Origin: Nakamurella alba
GTDB lineage: Bacteria > Actinomycetota > Actinomycetes > Mycobacteriales > Nakamurellaceae
Length of the DNA: 64,000 bases
Direction: 5' to 3'
Assembly: GCF_009707545.1 (NCBI RefSeq)
Contig: NZ_WLYK01000003.1
Coordinates: 186,001 to 250,000 of the forward strand
Shown piece after piece: positions 16,153 to 26,410 of this stretch. Made by a program: the position numbers and the translations under genes. Position 1 is the stretch's first letter. The number at the start of each line of letters is the position of its first letter. The notes under the pieces were generated by a model. It worked only from the letters and a program-made list of their open reading frames with translations. It had not been told where the DNA came from and did no database searches.

Positions 16153-19100
16153 TTTCCGGTCGGTAGCAGCAGGAGCTGCCGGTGGTCACGGTGGCGCGCA
16201 GGTGCGCGGCCAGCGCTGGGTGCGCCTCGTCCAGTCGGCGCAGGGTGTCCCGGATCCGCGCGGTGACGGTCTTGCGGGCCCGTTCCGCGGCATCGCCCAG
16301 CCGCCGGGACCGGCCGCCCAGGCCGGTCGCCGACCGCAGTTCGTCCAGCAGCGCCGTCCGTTCCCGCTCCAGCCGGGCCTGCGTGACCGCATCGGAACGC
16401 ACTGCCGCAGCATCGATCTCGTCGTCCAGGACGGTCAGCCGGCGCCGGTACTCCTGCCGGGCACGATCGTCCAGCACCGGGTCCCCACCCATCGCCGCGG
16501 CCGCTGCGACCTGCTCACCGCCGACCGGCTCCAGCAGCCGGACCGCCGGGATCTCCACCCCCGGGGAGGACAGCAGCCGGTGCAGGTCGACCAGCCCCTT
16601 GGCATCCGGCAGGTGGACCGTGCGGCCGTCGAAGGTCGCGGTCCAGACCCCGCCCGACGGCCGCAGTTCGGCGGCCGGCGGGCCGGCGGGAGTCGCGGGC
16701 TCGGTGCCGGTCGGTGTGGTCGGTACGGCCGGGGTCGCCGCGAGCACCCGGCCGAGTCCGAGCTCCGCGGCCTCGGCGCGGGCGCCGGCCAGCAGCAGCA
16801 TCGCCTCCTGCTCGTCCTGCGCCGTTGCTGCCCGGGCCCGCAGCGCATCGGCCAGGGCCACCCGGGACTCGACGGACCAGGTGCGCGATCGCATCCGTTC
16901 CGCCGCCGCGACGGCCTCCCGGATGAGGTCGACCGCCAGGTCGGGGCGGTGCGGGATCTCCGTGATCCCCAGGTACAGCTCCGCCGGGCCGGCCAGGTCG
17001 CACCCGAAGATGCCCACGCACCACGTGCCGCGCAACGGCTCCAGTGCCGCCCGGGCCAGAGCGGCGATGGCCGGGTCCGCCGTCATCCGCGCCACGAGCG
17101 CGAGCAACCGGTTCCACAGGGCTTCCACCATCGGCGGGTGCTGCCCGGACCCCGCACGCATCTCGGCGATGTGGGCGAGCCCCGGTGCGGGATCCCCGGA
17201 CTCGGCCGCCGCCACTGCCCCCAGCAACTCGCGGAACCCCGTCGGTTCGTCGTCCTGCCGGATCGGTGTCGGCAGCTCGTCGAACCGGCCCTCCCGGATG
17301 AGCTGGGCCCAGGTGAGGTGCACGGCGAGCCAGCCGTAGGTGGCCTCGTCGTGGTCCATCGACAGCACCTGTTCCAGCACCCGCCGGGCCTCGATGATCC
17401 GGCCGGTGAACAGGAGGATCAGCTGCCGGTCGACCAGCACGCTCACCTCGTACCGCGGTGTCCGGTAGAGGTCCGCGAGCCGGCAGTAGGTGGCGAACTG
17501 GTCGAGGTAGGCGGGATCACCCAGCTCGAGCAGGGCCACCCAGCGCATCGACGAGGCGTACTGCTCGGTGTCGCGATCGCCGGTGCGCCGTGCCACCGCT
17601 TCCGCCTCGGCCAGCAGCACCTTCCGCTCCGCGGCGCTGCCCGGCCCCCACATCGCGTTGTGCCGGGCCGACAGCATGCTGGTGAGCATCTCGTCGTCGC
17701 CCGACCCGCGGGCCGACTCGGACAGGTGGTCGATGAGTTCCTCGACCAGCCCGTCGATCCCGGTCCGGCCCCGGTCGGCGCGTTCCGGGAGCACCCCCGC
17801 GTGCGCTTCGCGGACCAGCGCGTCCCGCCGCGCCGGGTCGGCGTCGTCGTACCGGGCCACGGTCACGGTGATCCGCGCCAGCACCTCCGGATCCGCCCGC
17901 CGGGCGTCGTCGACGGCCCCCCAGAGGATCTCCCAGGCCGGCCCCCGATCACTCCGCCGGCGCCACTCGTGGTGGTGCAGGCGGGATCCCAGGTCGAGGC
18001 CGATCAGCGCGCGCCGGCCCGGAGCGGTGGCCAGCCCGAGCGCCGTCCGGTAGTGCGCGACCGCCTCGTCCGCGGAGATCCGGCTGTCGGCGTCCCGCCC
18101 GGCCGCGACCAGCAGGTCGACCGCGACCTCCGCCGGCACCAGGTCCCCGGCCCGGACCGCGTGACCGGCCAGCTCCGCCGGCAGCATCTCGCCGGACCCC
18201 ACGGCCTCGACGACCGCGGCGTGCACCCGGCGGCGCCCGTCCGGATCCAGGTCGTCCAGCAGCGCCTCCCGGACCAGGTCGTGCACGAAGCCGAGCGCCG
18301 GCCCGGACGCACCGGGACCACCGGGAACGCCCGGCCGTTCGGCCTTCTCGAGCAACCTGTTGGCCAGCGCCACGGCCAGCAGGCGGTCCGCCGCGACCGG
18401 CCCACGCGCGGACACCGCCGCCAGCAGGCCGACCGGGAAGGTGCGACCGAGGACCGCGGCGGTGCCCAGCAATCCGACCACCTCCGGCGGGAGCGTGGAC
18501 AGCCGGCGGCGGACCGCGTCACGCACGCCCGGGGCGACCGCAGGCCCGTTCCCCGCCGTCGTGTTTTCGTCCGTCCCGAGCCGGGCGGTCTGCTCGACGA
18601 AGAACGGGTTGCCACCGGTCCGGCGGTGCAGCTCGGCCGTCCTGTCTGGCGCGGGTCGGTGGCCGGTCACCCGTTCCACCAGCGTGGCCACCCCGGTCTC
18701 GGACAACCCGTCCAGGGTGATCGTGGTGGCACTGCTGAGCATGCGGGACAGCTGCTGCCGCAACGGATGTCCGTCGGACTCCAGCTCGACGTCGCGGTAG
18801 GTGCCGACCAGCAGCAGCCGCTCGAAGAAGCAGTGCCGGCCGACGAACTCCATCAGCCGCAGCGACGCCTCGTCCGCCCAGTGCAGGTCGTCCAGGACCA
18901 CCACCACCGGGCGGCTCTGGGCCAGCACCTCGAAGGCCTGGCTCACCGCGTCGAAGTACCCGAACTCGTCCATGGTCCCGGTGCCGTCGGCCGGGGTGCC
19001 GGCGAACTCGAGATCCCGCCACTCGTGGGGCCCGAGCACCCTGCGGGCCGCCCGGAAGACCTGCGTCCATGGCCAGAAACCGGGCGCCGCACCGCCTTCC

Positions 19101-19291
19101 CAGCAGGTGCCGGCCAGCACCAGGGCACCGAGCTCGCGGGCCCGGACCATCGCCTCGGTGACCAGGGAGGTCTTGCCGATGCCCGCCTCACCGCCGACCA
19201 GCACGGTGCCGCCGTGGCTGGCCACCGCGCGCTCGACGGCTCCGCGCAGCACGGCCGAGGGATGGTCCCGGCCGATCAGCGTGGTGTCCAT
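16130..19291 (-). CDS. Large AAA-ATPase/TPR regulator-like protein lacking a recognisable HTH
   Basis: 1053 residues from ATG 19291. An N-terminal STAND/AAA ATPase module has Walker A GGEAGIGKTSL (about 28-38) and Walker B VVVVLDDLHWADE (about 125). The middle about 350-850 residues are Ala/Arg-rich helical repeats of TPR type. The last about 200 residues form a conserved actinobacterial domain (start DGRTVHLPDAKGL, end RIRDTLRRLDEAHPALAAHL). Such proteins are usually LuxR- or AfsR-like regulators, but I see no C-terminal LuxR helix-turn-helix and no N-terminal DNA-binding domain. The gene sits between a DrrAB exporter and an ABC half-exporter, so it may sense or regulate export (inference). 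Confidence 0.85.
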   Translation of the reverse strand: MDTTLIGRDHPSAVLRGAVERAVASHGGTVLVGGEAGIGKTSLVTEAMVRARELGALVLAGTCWEGGAAPGFWPWTQVFRAARRVLGPHEWRDLEFAGTPADGTGTMDEFGYFDAVSQAFEVLAQSRPVVVVLDDLHWADEASLRLMEFVGRHCFFERLLLVGTYRDVELESDGHPLRQQLSRMLSSATTITLDGLSETGVATLVERVTGHRPAPDRTAELHRRTGGNPFFVEQTARLGTDENTTAGNGPAVAPGVRDAVRRRLSTLPPEVVGLLGTAAVLGRTFPVGLLAAVSARGPVAADRLLAVALANRLLEKAERPGVPGGPGASGPALGFVHDLVREALLDDLDPDGRRRVHAAVVEAVGSGEMLPAELAGHAVRAGDLVPAEVAVDLLVAAGRDADSRISADEAVAHYRTALGLATAPGRRALIGLDLGSRLHHHEWRRRSDRGPAWEILWGAVDDARRADPEVLARITVTVARYDDADPARRDALVREAHAGVLPERADRGRTGIDGLVEELIDHLSESARGSGDDEMLTSMLSARHNAMWGPGSAAERKVLLAEAEAVARRTGDRDTEQYASSMRWVALLELGDPAYLDQFATYCRLADLYRTPRYEVSVLVDRQLILLFTGRIIEARRVLEQVLSMDHDEATYGWLAVHLTWAQLIREGRFDELPTPIRQDDEPTGFRELLGAVAAAESGDPAPGLAHIAEMRAGSGQHPPMVEALWNRLLALVARMTADPAIAALARAALEPLRGTWCVGIFGCDLAGPAELYLGITEIPHRPDLAVDLIREAVAAAERMRSRTWSVESRVALADALRARAATAQDEQEAMLLLAGARAEAAELGLGRVLAATPAVPTTPTGTEPATPAGPPAAELRPSGGVWTATFDGRTVHLPDAKGLVDLHRLLSSPGVEIPAVRLLEPVGGEQVAAAAAMGGDPVLDDRARQEYRRRLTVLDDEIDAAAVRSDAVTQARLERERTALLDELRSATGLGGRSRRLGDAAERARKTVTARIRDTLRRLDEAHPALAAHLRATVTTGSSCCYRPESPVHWRL

Positions 19292-19328
19292 GATCAGCCG
19301 ATTCTCGCAAATCCCGGATGCGGGCGGG

Positions 19329-21251
19329 TCAGTCGGTGTCTGCGGTTCCGACGACGGTCGCACCGACCGGCGCGCCGACGGGCGTGGACGTGGTGCCGTG
19401 CACCAGCTCGGCGTAGGCCCCGCCACGGTCCAGCAGCTCCTGGTGCCGCCCGCGCTCGACGATCCGTCCGCGGTCCATCACCACGATCTCGTCCGCGTCC
19501 TGCACGGTCGAGAGCCGGTGCGCGATGGTGAGTGTCGTGCGGCCGGCGGACGCCCGGCGCAGCGCCTCGGTGACCGCGGCCTCGGTCCGGTTGTCCAGCG
19601 CCGAGGTGGCCTCGTCGAGGATCAGCACCTGCGGATCCCGGAGCAGGATCCGGGCCAGCGCCAGCCGCTGCTTCTCGCCACCGGAGAACCGGTAGCCACG
19701 CTCGCCGACGATCGTGTCGTAGCTCTCGGGCAGCGAGGCGATCAGGTCGTGGATCTGCGCCTCCTGCGCGGCGCGGACCAGTTCGGCGTCCGTCGCCTCC
19801 GGCCGGGCGAACCGCAGGTTCTCGGCGATCGAGGCGTGCAGCAGGTAGGTCTCCTGCGACACGATGCCGACCGCGGCGGTCAGCTCGGGTCGGGCCCAGC
19901 GGTCCAGCGGCACGCCGTCCAGCGTGATGGTGCCGGTGTCCGGCTCGTACAGCCGGGCGCCCAGGTAGCCGAGGGTGGTCTTGCCGGACCCGGTGGCACC
20001 GACGACCGCGACGGCCTGCCCGGGCGGGACCACCAGGTCGATGTCGGTCAGGGTGTCCCGGTCCGCACCGGGGTAGCGGAAACCGACGCCACTGAACCGG
20101 AGTTCACCGGTGACGCCCTGCGGCCGGTGCGGCTGCTCGGGCTCGGCGACCTCGACCGGCATGTCCAGGTACTCGAACACCCGGCGGAACATCGCCATCG
20201 ACGACTGCACGTCGGCGCCGGTGGAGAGCAGGCCCATCATCGGGCGGAACAGGCCGCCCTGCAGGGTGGTGAAGGCGACCAGGGTGCCGATCGACACCGG
20301 ACCCGTGCCGCCGGACAGGGTGAACGCGGCGGCCAGGTAGATCGCCGCGGGCAGCACGGCGATGATGATGCCGATGCTGGACTGGCGCCAGCGGCCGGCG
20401 TTGGAGGAACGCACCTCGAGATCGGCCAGCTCGCGGGACGTGCGGTCGAACCGGGCGGCGAGCTCGTCGCTGCGGCCCATCGTCTTGGTCAGCAGCACGC
20501 CGGACACCGACAGCGACTCGGCGACCATCGCGGACATGTCGGCCATCCGCTCCTGGCGCTGGGTGGTGATCTCCCGCCGCATCGCCCCGACCTTGCGGGT
20601 GATCAGCACGAAGACCGGTACCAGGACGAGCGAGACGAGGGCCAACCGCCAGTCCAGCGCCAGCATCGCGACGAAGGTGGCGATGACGGTGGTGCCGGAG
20701 GAGACGATCGAGGTGGCCGTCGAGGTGACGGTGGCCTGCATCGCGCCGATGTCGTTGGCGATCCGGGACTGCACCTCACCGGTGCGGGTGCGGGTGTAGA
20801 AACCGAGCGAGAGTCGTTGCAGGTGGCGGTAGACCGAGCTGCGCAGCCGGTGCATCACCGACTGGCCGACGACCGTGGACTGCCGGGTCTGGATCACGTT
20901 CAGCACGGTGGTGGCGACGGCCACCACGATCATGCCCAGGGCGAGCAGGGCGGCGAGCGCGGTGTTCCGCTCGGGCAGTGCGACGTCGAGCAGGTCCCGC
21001 AGCAGGAACGGCGAGGCCAGCGAGATCAGCGAGGACACGACGATCAGCGCGGCGACGAAGGTCAGCCGGCGTCGGTCGTGGGTGAACAGCCGCATCACGC
21101 GGCGGACGTCGCCCTTGCGGGCGGAGGGGGTGGGGCCGGACATCTGCGGGCGGCCCCGGCGCTCCTCACCGTTGCCGGCGCGGCGCAGGCCACCGGGCGT
21201 TGCCGTGGTGGCGGGTGTGGTGGTCGATGTGATGGAAGTCAGGGAGGCCAT
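19329..21251 (-). CDS. ABC half-exporter (fused membrane and ATPase domains)
   Basis: 640 residues. An N-terminal disordered tail of about 50 residues precedes six membrane helices (about 70-370) and a nucleotide-binding domain with Walker [14 protein letters not shown] (about 425), Q-loop QETYLLHAS, signature [14 protein letters not shown] and Walker [13 protein letters not shown]. This is a multidrug/lipid-type exporter that acts as a homodimer or with a partner elsewhere. It is divergent from a marR gene, which suggests MarR control. Its only same-strand neighbour is the large ATPase downstream. Confidence 0.93.
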   Translation of the reverse strand: MASLTSITSTTTPATTATPGGLRRAGNGEERRGRPQMSGPTPSARKGDVRRVMRLFTHDRRRLTFVAALIVVSSLISLASPFLLRDLLDVALPERNTALAALLALGMIVVAVATTVLNVIQTRQSTVVGQSVMHRLRSSVYRHLQRLSLGFYTRTRTGEVQSRIANDIGAMQATVTSTATSIVSSGTTVIATFVAMLALDWRLALVSLVLVPVFVLITRKVGAMRREITTQRQERMADMSAMVAESLSVSGVLLTKTMGRSDELAARFDRTSRELADLEVRSSNAGRWRQSSIGIIIAVLPAAIYLAAAFTLSGGTGPVSIGTLVAFTTLQGGLFRPMMGLLSTGADVQSSMAMFRRVFEYLDMPVEVAEPEQPHRPQGVTGELRFSGVGFRYPGADRDTLTDIDLVVPPGQAVAVVGATGSGKTTLGYLGARLYEPDTGTITLDGVPLDRWARPELTAAVGIVSQETYLLHASIAENLRFARPEATDAELVRAAQEAQIHDLIASLPESYDTIVGERGYRFSGGEKQRLALARILLRDPQVLILDEATSALDNRTEAAVTEALRRASAGRTTLTIAHRLSTVQDADEIVVMDRGRIVERGRHQELLDRGGAYAELVHGTTSTPVGAPVGATVVGTADTD

Positions 21252-21284
21252 CGGCTCTCCTCTCCGGCGCGGCGGCGCCGACTG

Positions 21285-21298
21285 GAACGTTATTGTTC
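21285..21298. promoter_or_regulatory. Candidate MarR operator between marR and the ABC exporter
   Basis: GAACGTTATTGTTC is an inverted repeat (GAAC-N6-GTTC) in the only AT-rich stretch of the divergent 122-bp intergenic region. A second AT-rich motif, CATAATGAG, follows at 21309. MarR-family proteins bind such short palindromes next to divergent promoters. The assignment is an inference. Confidence 0.4.
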
Positions 21299-21373
21299 AG
21301 CTATCCTCATAATGAGTTTCTCCCACGATTTATTCCCGGCGGCCCCGACCGCCCCGTCCGAAAGGCGTCGACC

Positions 21374-21805
21374 GTGACCGCACCGGACCGTCTCGCGCTG
21401 GTCGACCGGCTCGCCGGTACTGCCCACCGGATGCGCCGCGCCTCCCAGCAGGCACTCTCCCCCCTGGGTCTGACACCGGCCCAGGAGCGGGTGCTCCGGT
21501 TCGTGGCGCGCCGTGACGGCGAGGCCCGGATGGGCGAGATCGCGGACCGCATGGGCATCGTGCCGCGGTCGGCCACCGGCCTGGTCGGGGCGTTGGAAGA
21601 GGCCGGCCTGGTGCACCGCAGCATCGACCCGGCGAACCGGCGGTCGATCCTGGTCGCCCTCACCGACGCCGGGCGCGAGGTGCAGCAGCGGATGGGCCAG
21701 GCCCGGTCCGACGCCGCGGCCGCCATCCTGGCGCCGCTGAGCGACGCCGAACTGGACCAGCTCTCGCGGTTGCTGGACAAGATCGCACCGCCCCGGTCCT
21801 GCTGA
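21374..21805 (+). CDS. MarR-family transcriptional regulator
   Basis: 143 residues from GTG 21374. The winged helix covers about residues 30-100: ALSPLGLTPAQERVLRFVAR, then MGEIADRMGIVPRSATGLV as the recognition helix and DPANRRSILVALT as the wing. It is divergent from the ABC half-exporter gene and probably represses it in the absence of a ligand (inference from family and layout). GTG 21374 was chosen because upstream in-frame residues do not resemble the family; an AAGGCG ribosome site precedes it. Confidence 0.9.
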   Translation: MTAPDRLALVDRLAGTAHRMRRASQQALSPLGLTPAQERVLRFVARRDGEARMGEIADRMGIVPRSATGLVGALEEAGLVHRSIDPANRRSILVALTDAGREVQQRMGQARSDAAAAILAPLSDAELDQLSRLLDKIAPPRSC

Positions 21806-21827
21806 CGGCCCGCTCGGTCAGGAAGTC

Positions 21828-23000
21828 TCAGGCCGGCTCGGACCGGGCCGGCAGCAGCAGCGCGGTGGCGGTCGCGGTGCGGCCCTCGCCGCGGCCGCTG
21901 GCGTCCAGACCGTCGGTGGTGGTGCCGGCCACCGACACCGGCGCGCCGAGCAGCGCGGACAGCACCGCCTCGGCCTCGGCCCGGCGCGGCGACAGCTTCG
22001 GGGTGTTCGCGATGACCTGGACCACGGCGTTCCCGACCACGAAGCCGGCAGCCACGATCAACCGCATCACCTCGGTGAGCAGGTCGGCACCGGAGGCACC
22101 GGCCCAGCGCGGGTCGTCGGTGCCGAAGATCGCACCCAGATCGCCCAGTCCGGCCGCGGACAGCAACGCATCGCACAGCGCATGAGCGGCGACGTCGCCG
22201 TCGGAGTGACCTTCGCATCCGTCGGCTCCGGGGAACTCCAGGCCGGCCAGGTGGCACGGCACCCCGGCGGCGATCCGGTGGGTGTCGTACCCGGACCCGA
22301 CGCGCGGGACGAGCGGTGCGTGCACGAGCCGGGCCTCCTCGAGATCGGCAGGGGTGGTGATCTTGTGGGCCTGCCGGTGGCCGTCGACGAACACGACCGT
22401 GCCGCCGAGCCGCTCGACCAGCCCGGCGTCGTCGGTCGCGGACACACCGTCGCGCCGCGCCGCCCGGTGGGCCTCGCGCAGCACGCCGGGACGGAAACCC
22501 TGCGGGGTCTGGACGATCCGGAGCGTCGACCGGTCGACCACCGGACCCGGGGAGCCGTCGCCGCGCACGGATCGGACGGTGTCGGCCACCGGTAGCACCG
22601 GCACGACGGCGTCGGCTCCGGCCCGGATCGCACCGATCACCCGGTGCACCACCTCGGGCGGCACGAAACAGCGGGCGGCGTCGTGCACCAGCACGACCTC
22701 GGGATCGTCCGCTGCACCGGCCGAGGAGTTCAGGGCGCTGAGGGCGCTGAGTGCGTTGTCGACCGAGGCGACCCGGTCGGATCCACCGACCACCACCACT
22801 GCCCGGTCACCGAGCACCGCGCGGGCCTGGTCGAGTTCGTCGGGCCCGACGGCGACCACGACCCGGTCGACGCCGGCACGCAGCAAGCCGTCGACGGCGT
22901 GCCCGAGAAGGGTGACACCGCCGACCTCGGCGAACGCCTTGGGGATGCCGAGACCGAGCCGCTCACCGCGGCCGGCCGCCGGGACCAGTGCGACGATCAG
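21828..23000 (-). CDS. ispDF: Bifunctional IspD-IspF (MEP pathway)
   Basis: 390 residues if translation begins at CTG 23000. Residues about 1-225 are IspD (MEP cytidylyltransferase) with [11 protein letters not shown] and the VLVHDAARC motif. Residues about 232-390 are IspF (MEcPP synthase) with zinc ligands in SGYDTHR and [18 protein letters not shown], and GRGEGRT near the end. The two steps are separate genes in mycobacteria but are fused here. No ATG, GTG or TTG is available between the carD stop and the IspD fold; the only plausible starts are CTG 23000, which overlaps the carD TGA, or a far-upstream ATG (23147) inside carD. It is clearly cotranscribed with carD. Confidence 0.92.
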   Translation of the reverse strand: MIVALVPAAGRGERLGLGIPKAFAEVGGVTLLGHAVDGLLRAGVDRVVVAVGPDELDQARAVLGDRAVVVVGGSDRVASVDNALSALSALNSSAGAADDPEVVLVHDAARCFVPPEVVHRVIGAIRAGADAVVPVLPVADTVRSVRGDGSPGPVVDRSTLRIVQTPQGFRPGVLREAHRAARRDGVSATDDAGLVERLGGTVVFVDGHRQAHKITTPADLEEARLVHAPLVPRVGSGYDTHRIAAGVPCHLAGLEFPGADGCEGHSDGDVAAHALCDALLSAAGLGDLGAIFGTDDPRWAGASGADLLTEVMRLIVAAGFVVGNAVVQVIANTPKLSPRRAEAEAVLSALLGAPVSVAGTTTDGLDASGRGEGRTATATALLLPARSEPA

Positions 23001-23479
23001 GAGGCGAGGACCTCGTCGAGGATGCCCTCGGCCTTGTCCTCGTTGGTGCCCTCGGCGAGCGCCAGCTCGGACACCAGGATCTGCCGGGCCTTGGTCAGCA
23101 TCCGCTTCTCGCCGGCGGACAGACCGCGCTCCTTGTCGCGACGCCACAGGTCACGGACCACCTCGGCGACCTTGTTGACGTCACCGGAGGCCAGCTTTTC
23201 GACGTTGGCCTTGTACCGACGCGACCAGTTGGTCGGCTCCTCGGTGTGCGGGGCACGGAGCACGTCGAAGACCTTGTTCAGGCCGGTCTGGTCCACGACG
23301 TCGCGGACACCGACGATCTCCGCGTTCTCCGCCGGGACCTTGACGGTCAGATCTCCCTGGGCGACCTTGAGGACGAGGTACAACTTCTCCTCGCCCTTGA
23401 CGATCCGAGTTTCGGTGGCCTGGATCAGTGCCGCTCCGTGGTGCGGGTAGACGACAGTCTCGCCGACGTTGAAAACCAT
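22997..23479 (-). CDS. carD: RNA polymerase-binding regulator CarD
   Basis: 160 residues. The N-terminal Tudor-like RNA polymerase interaction domain begins [17 protein letters not shown], and the helical C-terminal domain contains [16 protein letters not shown], where the conserved tryptophan contacts the promoter bubble. CarD stabilises open complexes, especially at rRNA promoters, and is essential in mycobacteria. It is immediately followed by ispDF, as in mycobacteria. On the minus strand, GTTAAGATGG lies about 30 nt upstream and could be a -10 element (TAAGAT). Confidence 0.97.
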   Translation of the reverse strand: MVFNVGETVVYPHHGAALIQATETRIVKGEEKLYLVLKVAQGDLTVKVPAENAEIVGVRDVVDQTGLNKVFDVLRAPHTEEPTNWSRRYKANVEKLASGDVNKVAEVVRDLWRRDKERGLSAGEKRMLTKARQILVSELALAEGTNEDKAEGILDEVLAS

Positions 23480-23852
23480 GTGTCTGCTGCCCCTTTCGCT
23501 GGACCCATCTTAACACGCCCGAGACAGTCGTCCTGACCGTCGTCGCAGGTCAGGGCCACGCCGGGCGCGGGGTGCCACTTGACAGGCCGGGAGCAGCGTG
23601 CATCGAGCGGGCTGCCGGCCGACCTGCCGGGGGACCGCGGAGGGGGCGTCAGCTCCCGGTGCGGACGGGTGGCGGGAACCGCTTTCCGGGCGGGAAGCGG
23701 TGGCGGACAACGCCGCCCGGCCGTGCGCCACGCCACAGCGGAGCGCCCGGCGCGCACCCGGGGCCTCCGGCCGTCTAGTCTTGGCGGGTATTTCTCCGGT
23801 GCCGCCCGGTGGTGACACCGGACCGCCGCCCTGAACCGAAGGGGAACCCGCC
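23480..23852. other. Divergent intergenic region between carD and the lpqE-like gene
   Basis: These 373 bp must hold the promoters of both genes. A hairpin with 7-bp perfect arms ACCGCTT/AAGCGGT occupies 23678-23701. TAGTCT at 23776-23781 is a weak -10 candidate for the plus strand. No supported ORF or repeat element was found. Confidence 0.5.
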
Positions 23853-24461
23853 GTGACCCGCACCGCCCGTCGCGCACCGTCGCCCACAGCCGCGGGCCGT
23901 GGCCTCCGCTCCGCGCGGATCGCCGCCCTCGCCCTCGCGGCAGGCCTGGCGTTCACCGGCTGCGCCGCCGGCCAGGTCTCGCAGACCGCCGACCAGGTCG
24001 CCGCCATCGACGGCGCCAACGGGACCGTCGGCCAGATCGGCGTCCGCGACGTGCTGTTCCCGGAGACCGAGCCGGGCGGGTACGCCACCGGGGCGAACGT
24101 CCCGCTGCTGCTGCGCGTGTCCAACGAGGGCCTGGCCGCCGACACCCTGACCTCGGTCACCTCGACCGTCGCCACCTCGGTGACCATCGGCGGGACGGCG
24201 ACCGTGCCGGCCCAGACGCTGACCACCATCGACGAGCAGTCGCCGATCACCCTGACCCTCGAAGGCCTGACCGCCGCCATCCCGTACGGGTTCTCCGTGC
24301 CGGTCACCTTCACCTTCGAGAAGGCCGGCAACGTGACCGTCAACGTGCCGATCGCCATCCCGGCCGAACGCACCGGCCCGCGCGAGACCATGGAGATCCT
24401 CCCGCCGCACCCGACCCCGCTCTGGGAGACCGGTGCGCACGGCGAGGAAGAGGGTCACTGA
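23853..24461 (+). CDS. lpqE: Lipoprotein, LpqE-like
   Basis: 202 residues from GTG 23853, with GAAGGGGAAC as ribosome site. A lipoprotein signal peptide spans residues 1-35 with lipobox LAFTGC. After it AGQVSQTADQ resembles the SQTA start of the mature mycobacterial LpqE (Rv3584), followed by a beta-rich immunoglobulin-like domain of the PCuAC/DUF461 kind. It sits divergent to carD and upstream of radA, exactly as in mycobacteria. The last about 15 residues (HPTPLWETGAHG and a GHH-poor acidic end) are extra. The function is unknown, and a metal-handling role is a guess. Confidence 0.88.
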   Translation: MTRTARRAPSPTAAGRGLRSARIAALALAAGLAFTGCAAGQVSQTADQVAAIDGANGTVGQIGVRDVLFPETEPGGYATGANVPLLLRVSNEGLAADTLTSVTSTVATSVTIGGTATVPAQTLTTIDEQSPITLTLEGLTAAIPYGFSVPVTFTFEKAGNVTVNVPIAIPAERTGPRETMEILPPHPTPLWETGAHGEEEGH

Positions 24462-24501
24462 CCTTCCCCGGCGCCGCCCACCGACCCTCCCCACCCCGTC
24501 C

Positions 24502-24583
24502 GCGCGAGGATCAACTGCCTCGACGCGTGTGAAGATGCGGCTTTTGGGACGGCTGGTGCAGGAGTTGCCACTTTCGTACGCGC
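24502..24583 (+). repeat. 82-bp palindromic element family, copy B
   Basis: The element lies between the lpqE-like stop and radA. It aligns without gaps to copies C and D over 82 bp, sharing GCGCGAGGATCAACT at the start, CGACGCGTG at positions 20-28 and CGTACGCGC at the end. Its internal arms (near 24523 and ACTTTCGTACGCGC at the end) can pair. This copy is the most diverged in the middle. Confidence 0.75.
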
Positions 24584-24668
24584 GCCCGCGATGACGATCC
24601 CGGATGGATCCGCGCGCACCGGAGCGGCGCACCCCTGACTGTCGGTGCGTCGATCTAGTGTTCGGATC

Positions 24669-26204
24669 ATGAGCACAGCCTCTGCCCGTTCCAAGGCGCC
24701 GCGCGCCGATTTCCGCTGCTCCGAGTGCGGGGCCGGCACACCGAAGTGGGCCGGCCGCTGCCCGCAGTGCCAGGCCTGGGGATCCCTCGCCGAGGCGGGT
24801 GGCGGGCCTGCCGTGCTGCGCCGGATCGGGGCCGGCCCGGTCACCGCCCCGGCGCGGCCGATCGACCGGGTGGACGCGACCGCCGTGCAGGCGCGACCCA
24901 GCGGGGTCCCCGAGCTGGACCGGGTGCTCGGCGGCGGGCTGGTGCCCGGCGGCGTGGTGCTGCTGGCCGGCGAGCCCGGCGTCGGCAAGTCCACCCTGCT
25001 GCTGTCCGCGGCCCACGCCTGGGCCGCCGGCGGCCGCAGCCCGGCGCTGATCGTCACCGGTGAGGAGTCGGCAGCCCAGGTCCGGTTGCGTGCCGATCGG
25101 ATGGGCGCGTTGAATCCTGCCCTCTACCTGGCCGCCGAGACGGAACTGTCCGCCGTCCTCAGCCACATCGACGAGGTGCGGCCCGGCCTGCTGATCCTGG
25201 ACTCGGTGCAGACCATCGCCGCCGGCGAGGTCGACGGCAGTGCCGGCGGGGTGACCCAGGTGCGTGCGGTCGCCGCCGCGCTCACCGCCGTCGCGAAGGA
25301 GCGCGGCATCGCCTGCGTGCTGGTCGGTCATGTCACTAAGGACGGCGCCATCGCCGGCCCCCGCGTCCTGGAGCACCTGGTCGACGTGGTCCTGCACTTC
25401 GAGGGCGACCGCAACTCGCCGCTGCGGCTCGTCCGCGGTGTGAAGAACCGGTTCGGGCCGTCCGACGAGGTTGGCTGCTTCCGGATGACCGCCGATGGAA
25501 TCGAGGGTCTGACCGATCCGTCCGGCCTCTTCCTGTCGGCCCGGCGCAAGGCGATCCCCGGCACCTGTGCCTCGATCACCGCCCAGGGCCGTCGTCCGCT
25601 GCCGGTCGAGGTACAGGCACTGGTCGCGGGCCAGCCGTCGGAGGTGGCCCGGCGCACGGTGTCCGGGCTCGACAACTCCCGGTTCGGGCTGGTCCTTGCG
25701 GTGCTGCAGCGCTGGGCCGGACTCGACCTGAACAAGCGCGACGTGCTGGCCGCGACCGTCGGCGGGATGCGGGTGGCGGAGCCGGCCGCCGACCTGGCGC
25801 TGGCGATGGCCGTCTGGTCCTCCACCCGCGACGTGCCGCTCTCCGACGGGATGGTCGCGTTCGGCGAGGTCGGGCTGTCGGCGGAGATCCGGCCGGTGCC
25901 CGGTGCGGATCGCCGGCTGGCGGAGGCGGTGCGGCTCGGTTTCGACGAGGCGATCGTGCCGCGGACGGACAACCTGGTGGTCCCGAAGGGCATGCGGGTG
26001 CACCAGGTCGAGGACATCGGCGAGGCCCTGGCGGTGCTCGGCGCTGCGGGCCGGCGGATGCCGGAGCGCCCGCGCAGCGGGCCGGCGGCCGACCGCGAGC
26101 GGACCAGGAAGCGCCACCTGGAGTCCATCGACCGCGCGGTCGCCGACCTCCGCGGCGGGTTCGACGAGTTCTCCGGTCGCGAGGCGCCGGACGACGAGTT
26201 CTGA
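24669..26204 (+). CDS. radA: DNA repair protein RadA
   Basis: 511 residues. The N-terminal four-cysteine zinc finger is CSECG...CPQCQ (about 17-35). The RecA-like ATPase has Walker A GEPGVGKSTLL (about 105) and Walker B LLILDSVQT (about 175), followed by the RadA-specific KNRFG motif (GVKNRFGPSDEVG, about 260) and a C-terminal Lon-like domain with LPVEVQALV. RadA promotes branch migration during recombination. It is followed by disA, a pair conserved across actinobacteria, where RadA modulates DisA. The start ATG 24669 gives the zinc finger near the N-terminus. Confidence 0.97.
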   Translation: MSTASARSKAPRADFRCSECGAGTPKWAGRCPQCQAWGSLAEAGGGPAVLRRIGAGPVTAPARPIDRVDATAVQARPSGVPELDRVLGGGLVPGGVVLLAGEPGVGKSTLLLSAAHAWAAGGRSPALIVTGEESAAQVRLRADRMGALNPALYLAAETELSAVLSHIDEVRPGLLILDSVQTIAAGEVDGSAGGVTQVRAVAAALTAVAKERGIACVLVGHVTKDGAIAGPRVLEHLVDVVLHFEGDRNSPLRLVRGVKNRFGPSDEVGCFRMTADGIEGLTDPSGLFLSARRKAIPGTCASITAQGRRPLPVEVQALVAGQPSEVARRTVSGLDNSRFGLVLAVLQRWAGLDLNKRDVLAATVGGMRVAEPAADLALAMAVWSSTRDVPLSDGMVAFGEVGLSAEIRPVPGADRRLAEAVRLGFDEAIVPRTDNLVVPKGMRVHQVEDIGEALAVLGAAGRRMPERPRSGPAADRERTRKRHLESIDRAVADLRGGFDEFSGREAPDDEF

Positions 26205-26410
26205 GCTCGGCCGGGCGCAGCGGGGTCCGGGCTGTGCCGATCGGGTGCCGCCACCGGCCGTCCCGGAGGTCATCGCGGGTGTCGACAGACGCCGTCCCGG
26301 CCGAAGGACTCTGCGCGCACGGCCCGGCGACGGCCTCATGGGTCGTCGCACTCGACGATCCGGGATCGGGCACGCCCTAGACTGACCGCCACTGACGAGG
26401 AGGGGGAACG

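Noticed and set aside
23579-23584. TTGACA as a -35 for the lpqE-like gene
   Set aside because: No acceptable -10 lies 16-18 bp downstream and the gene start is over 260 bp away.
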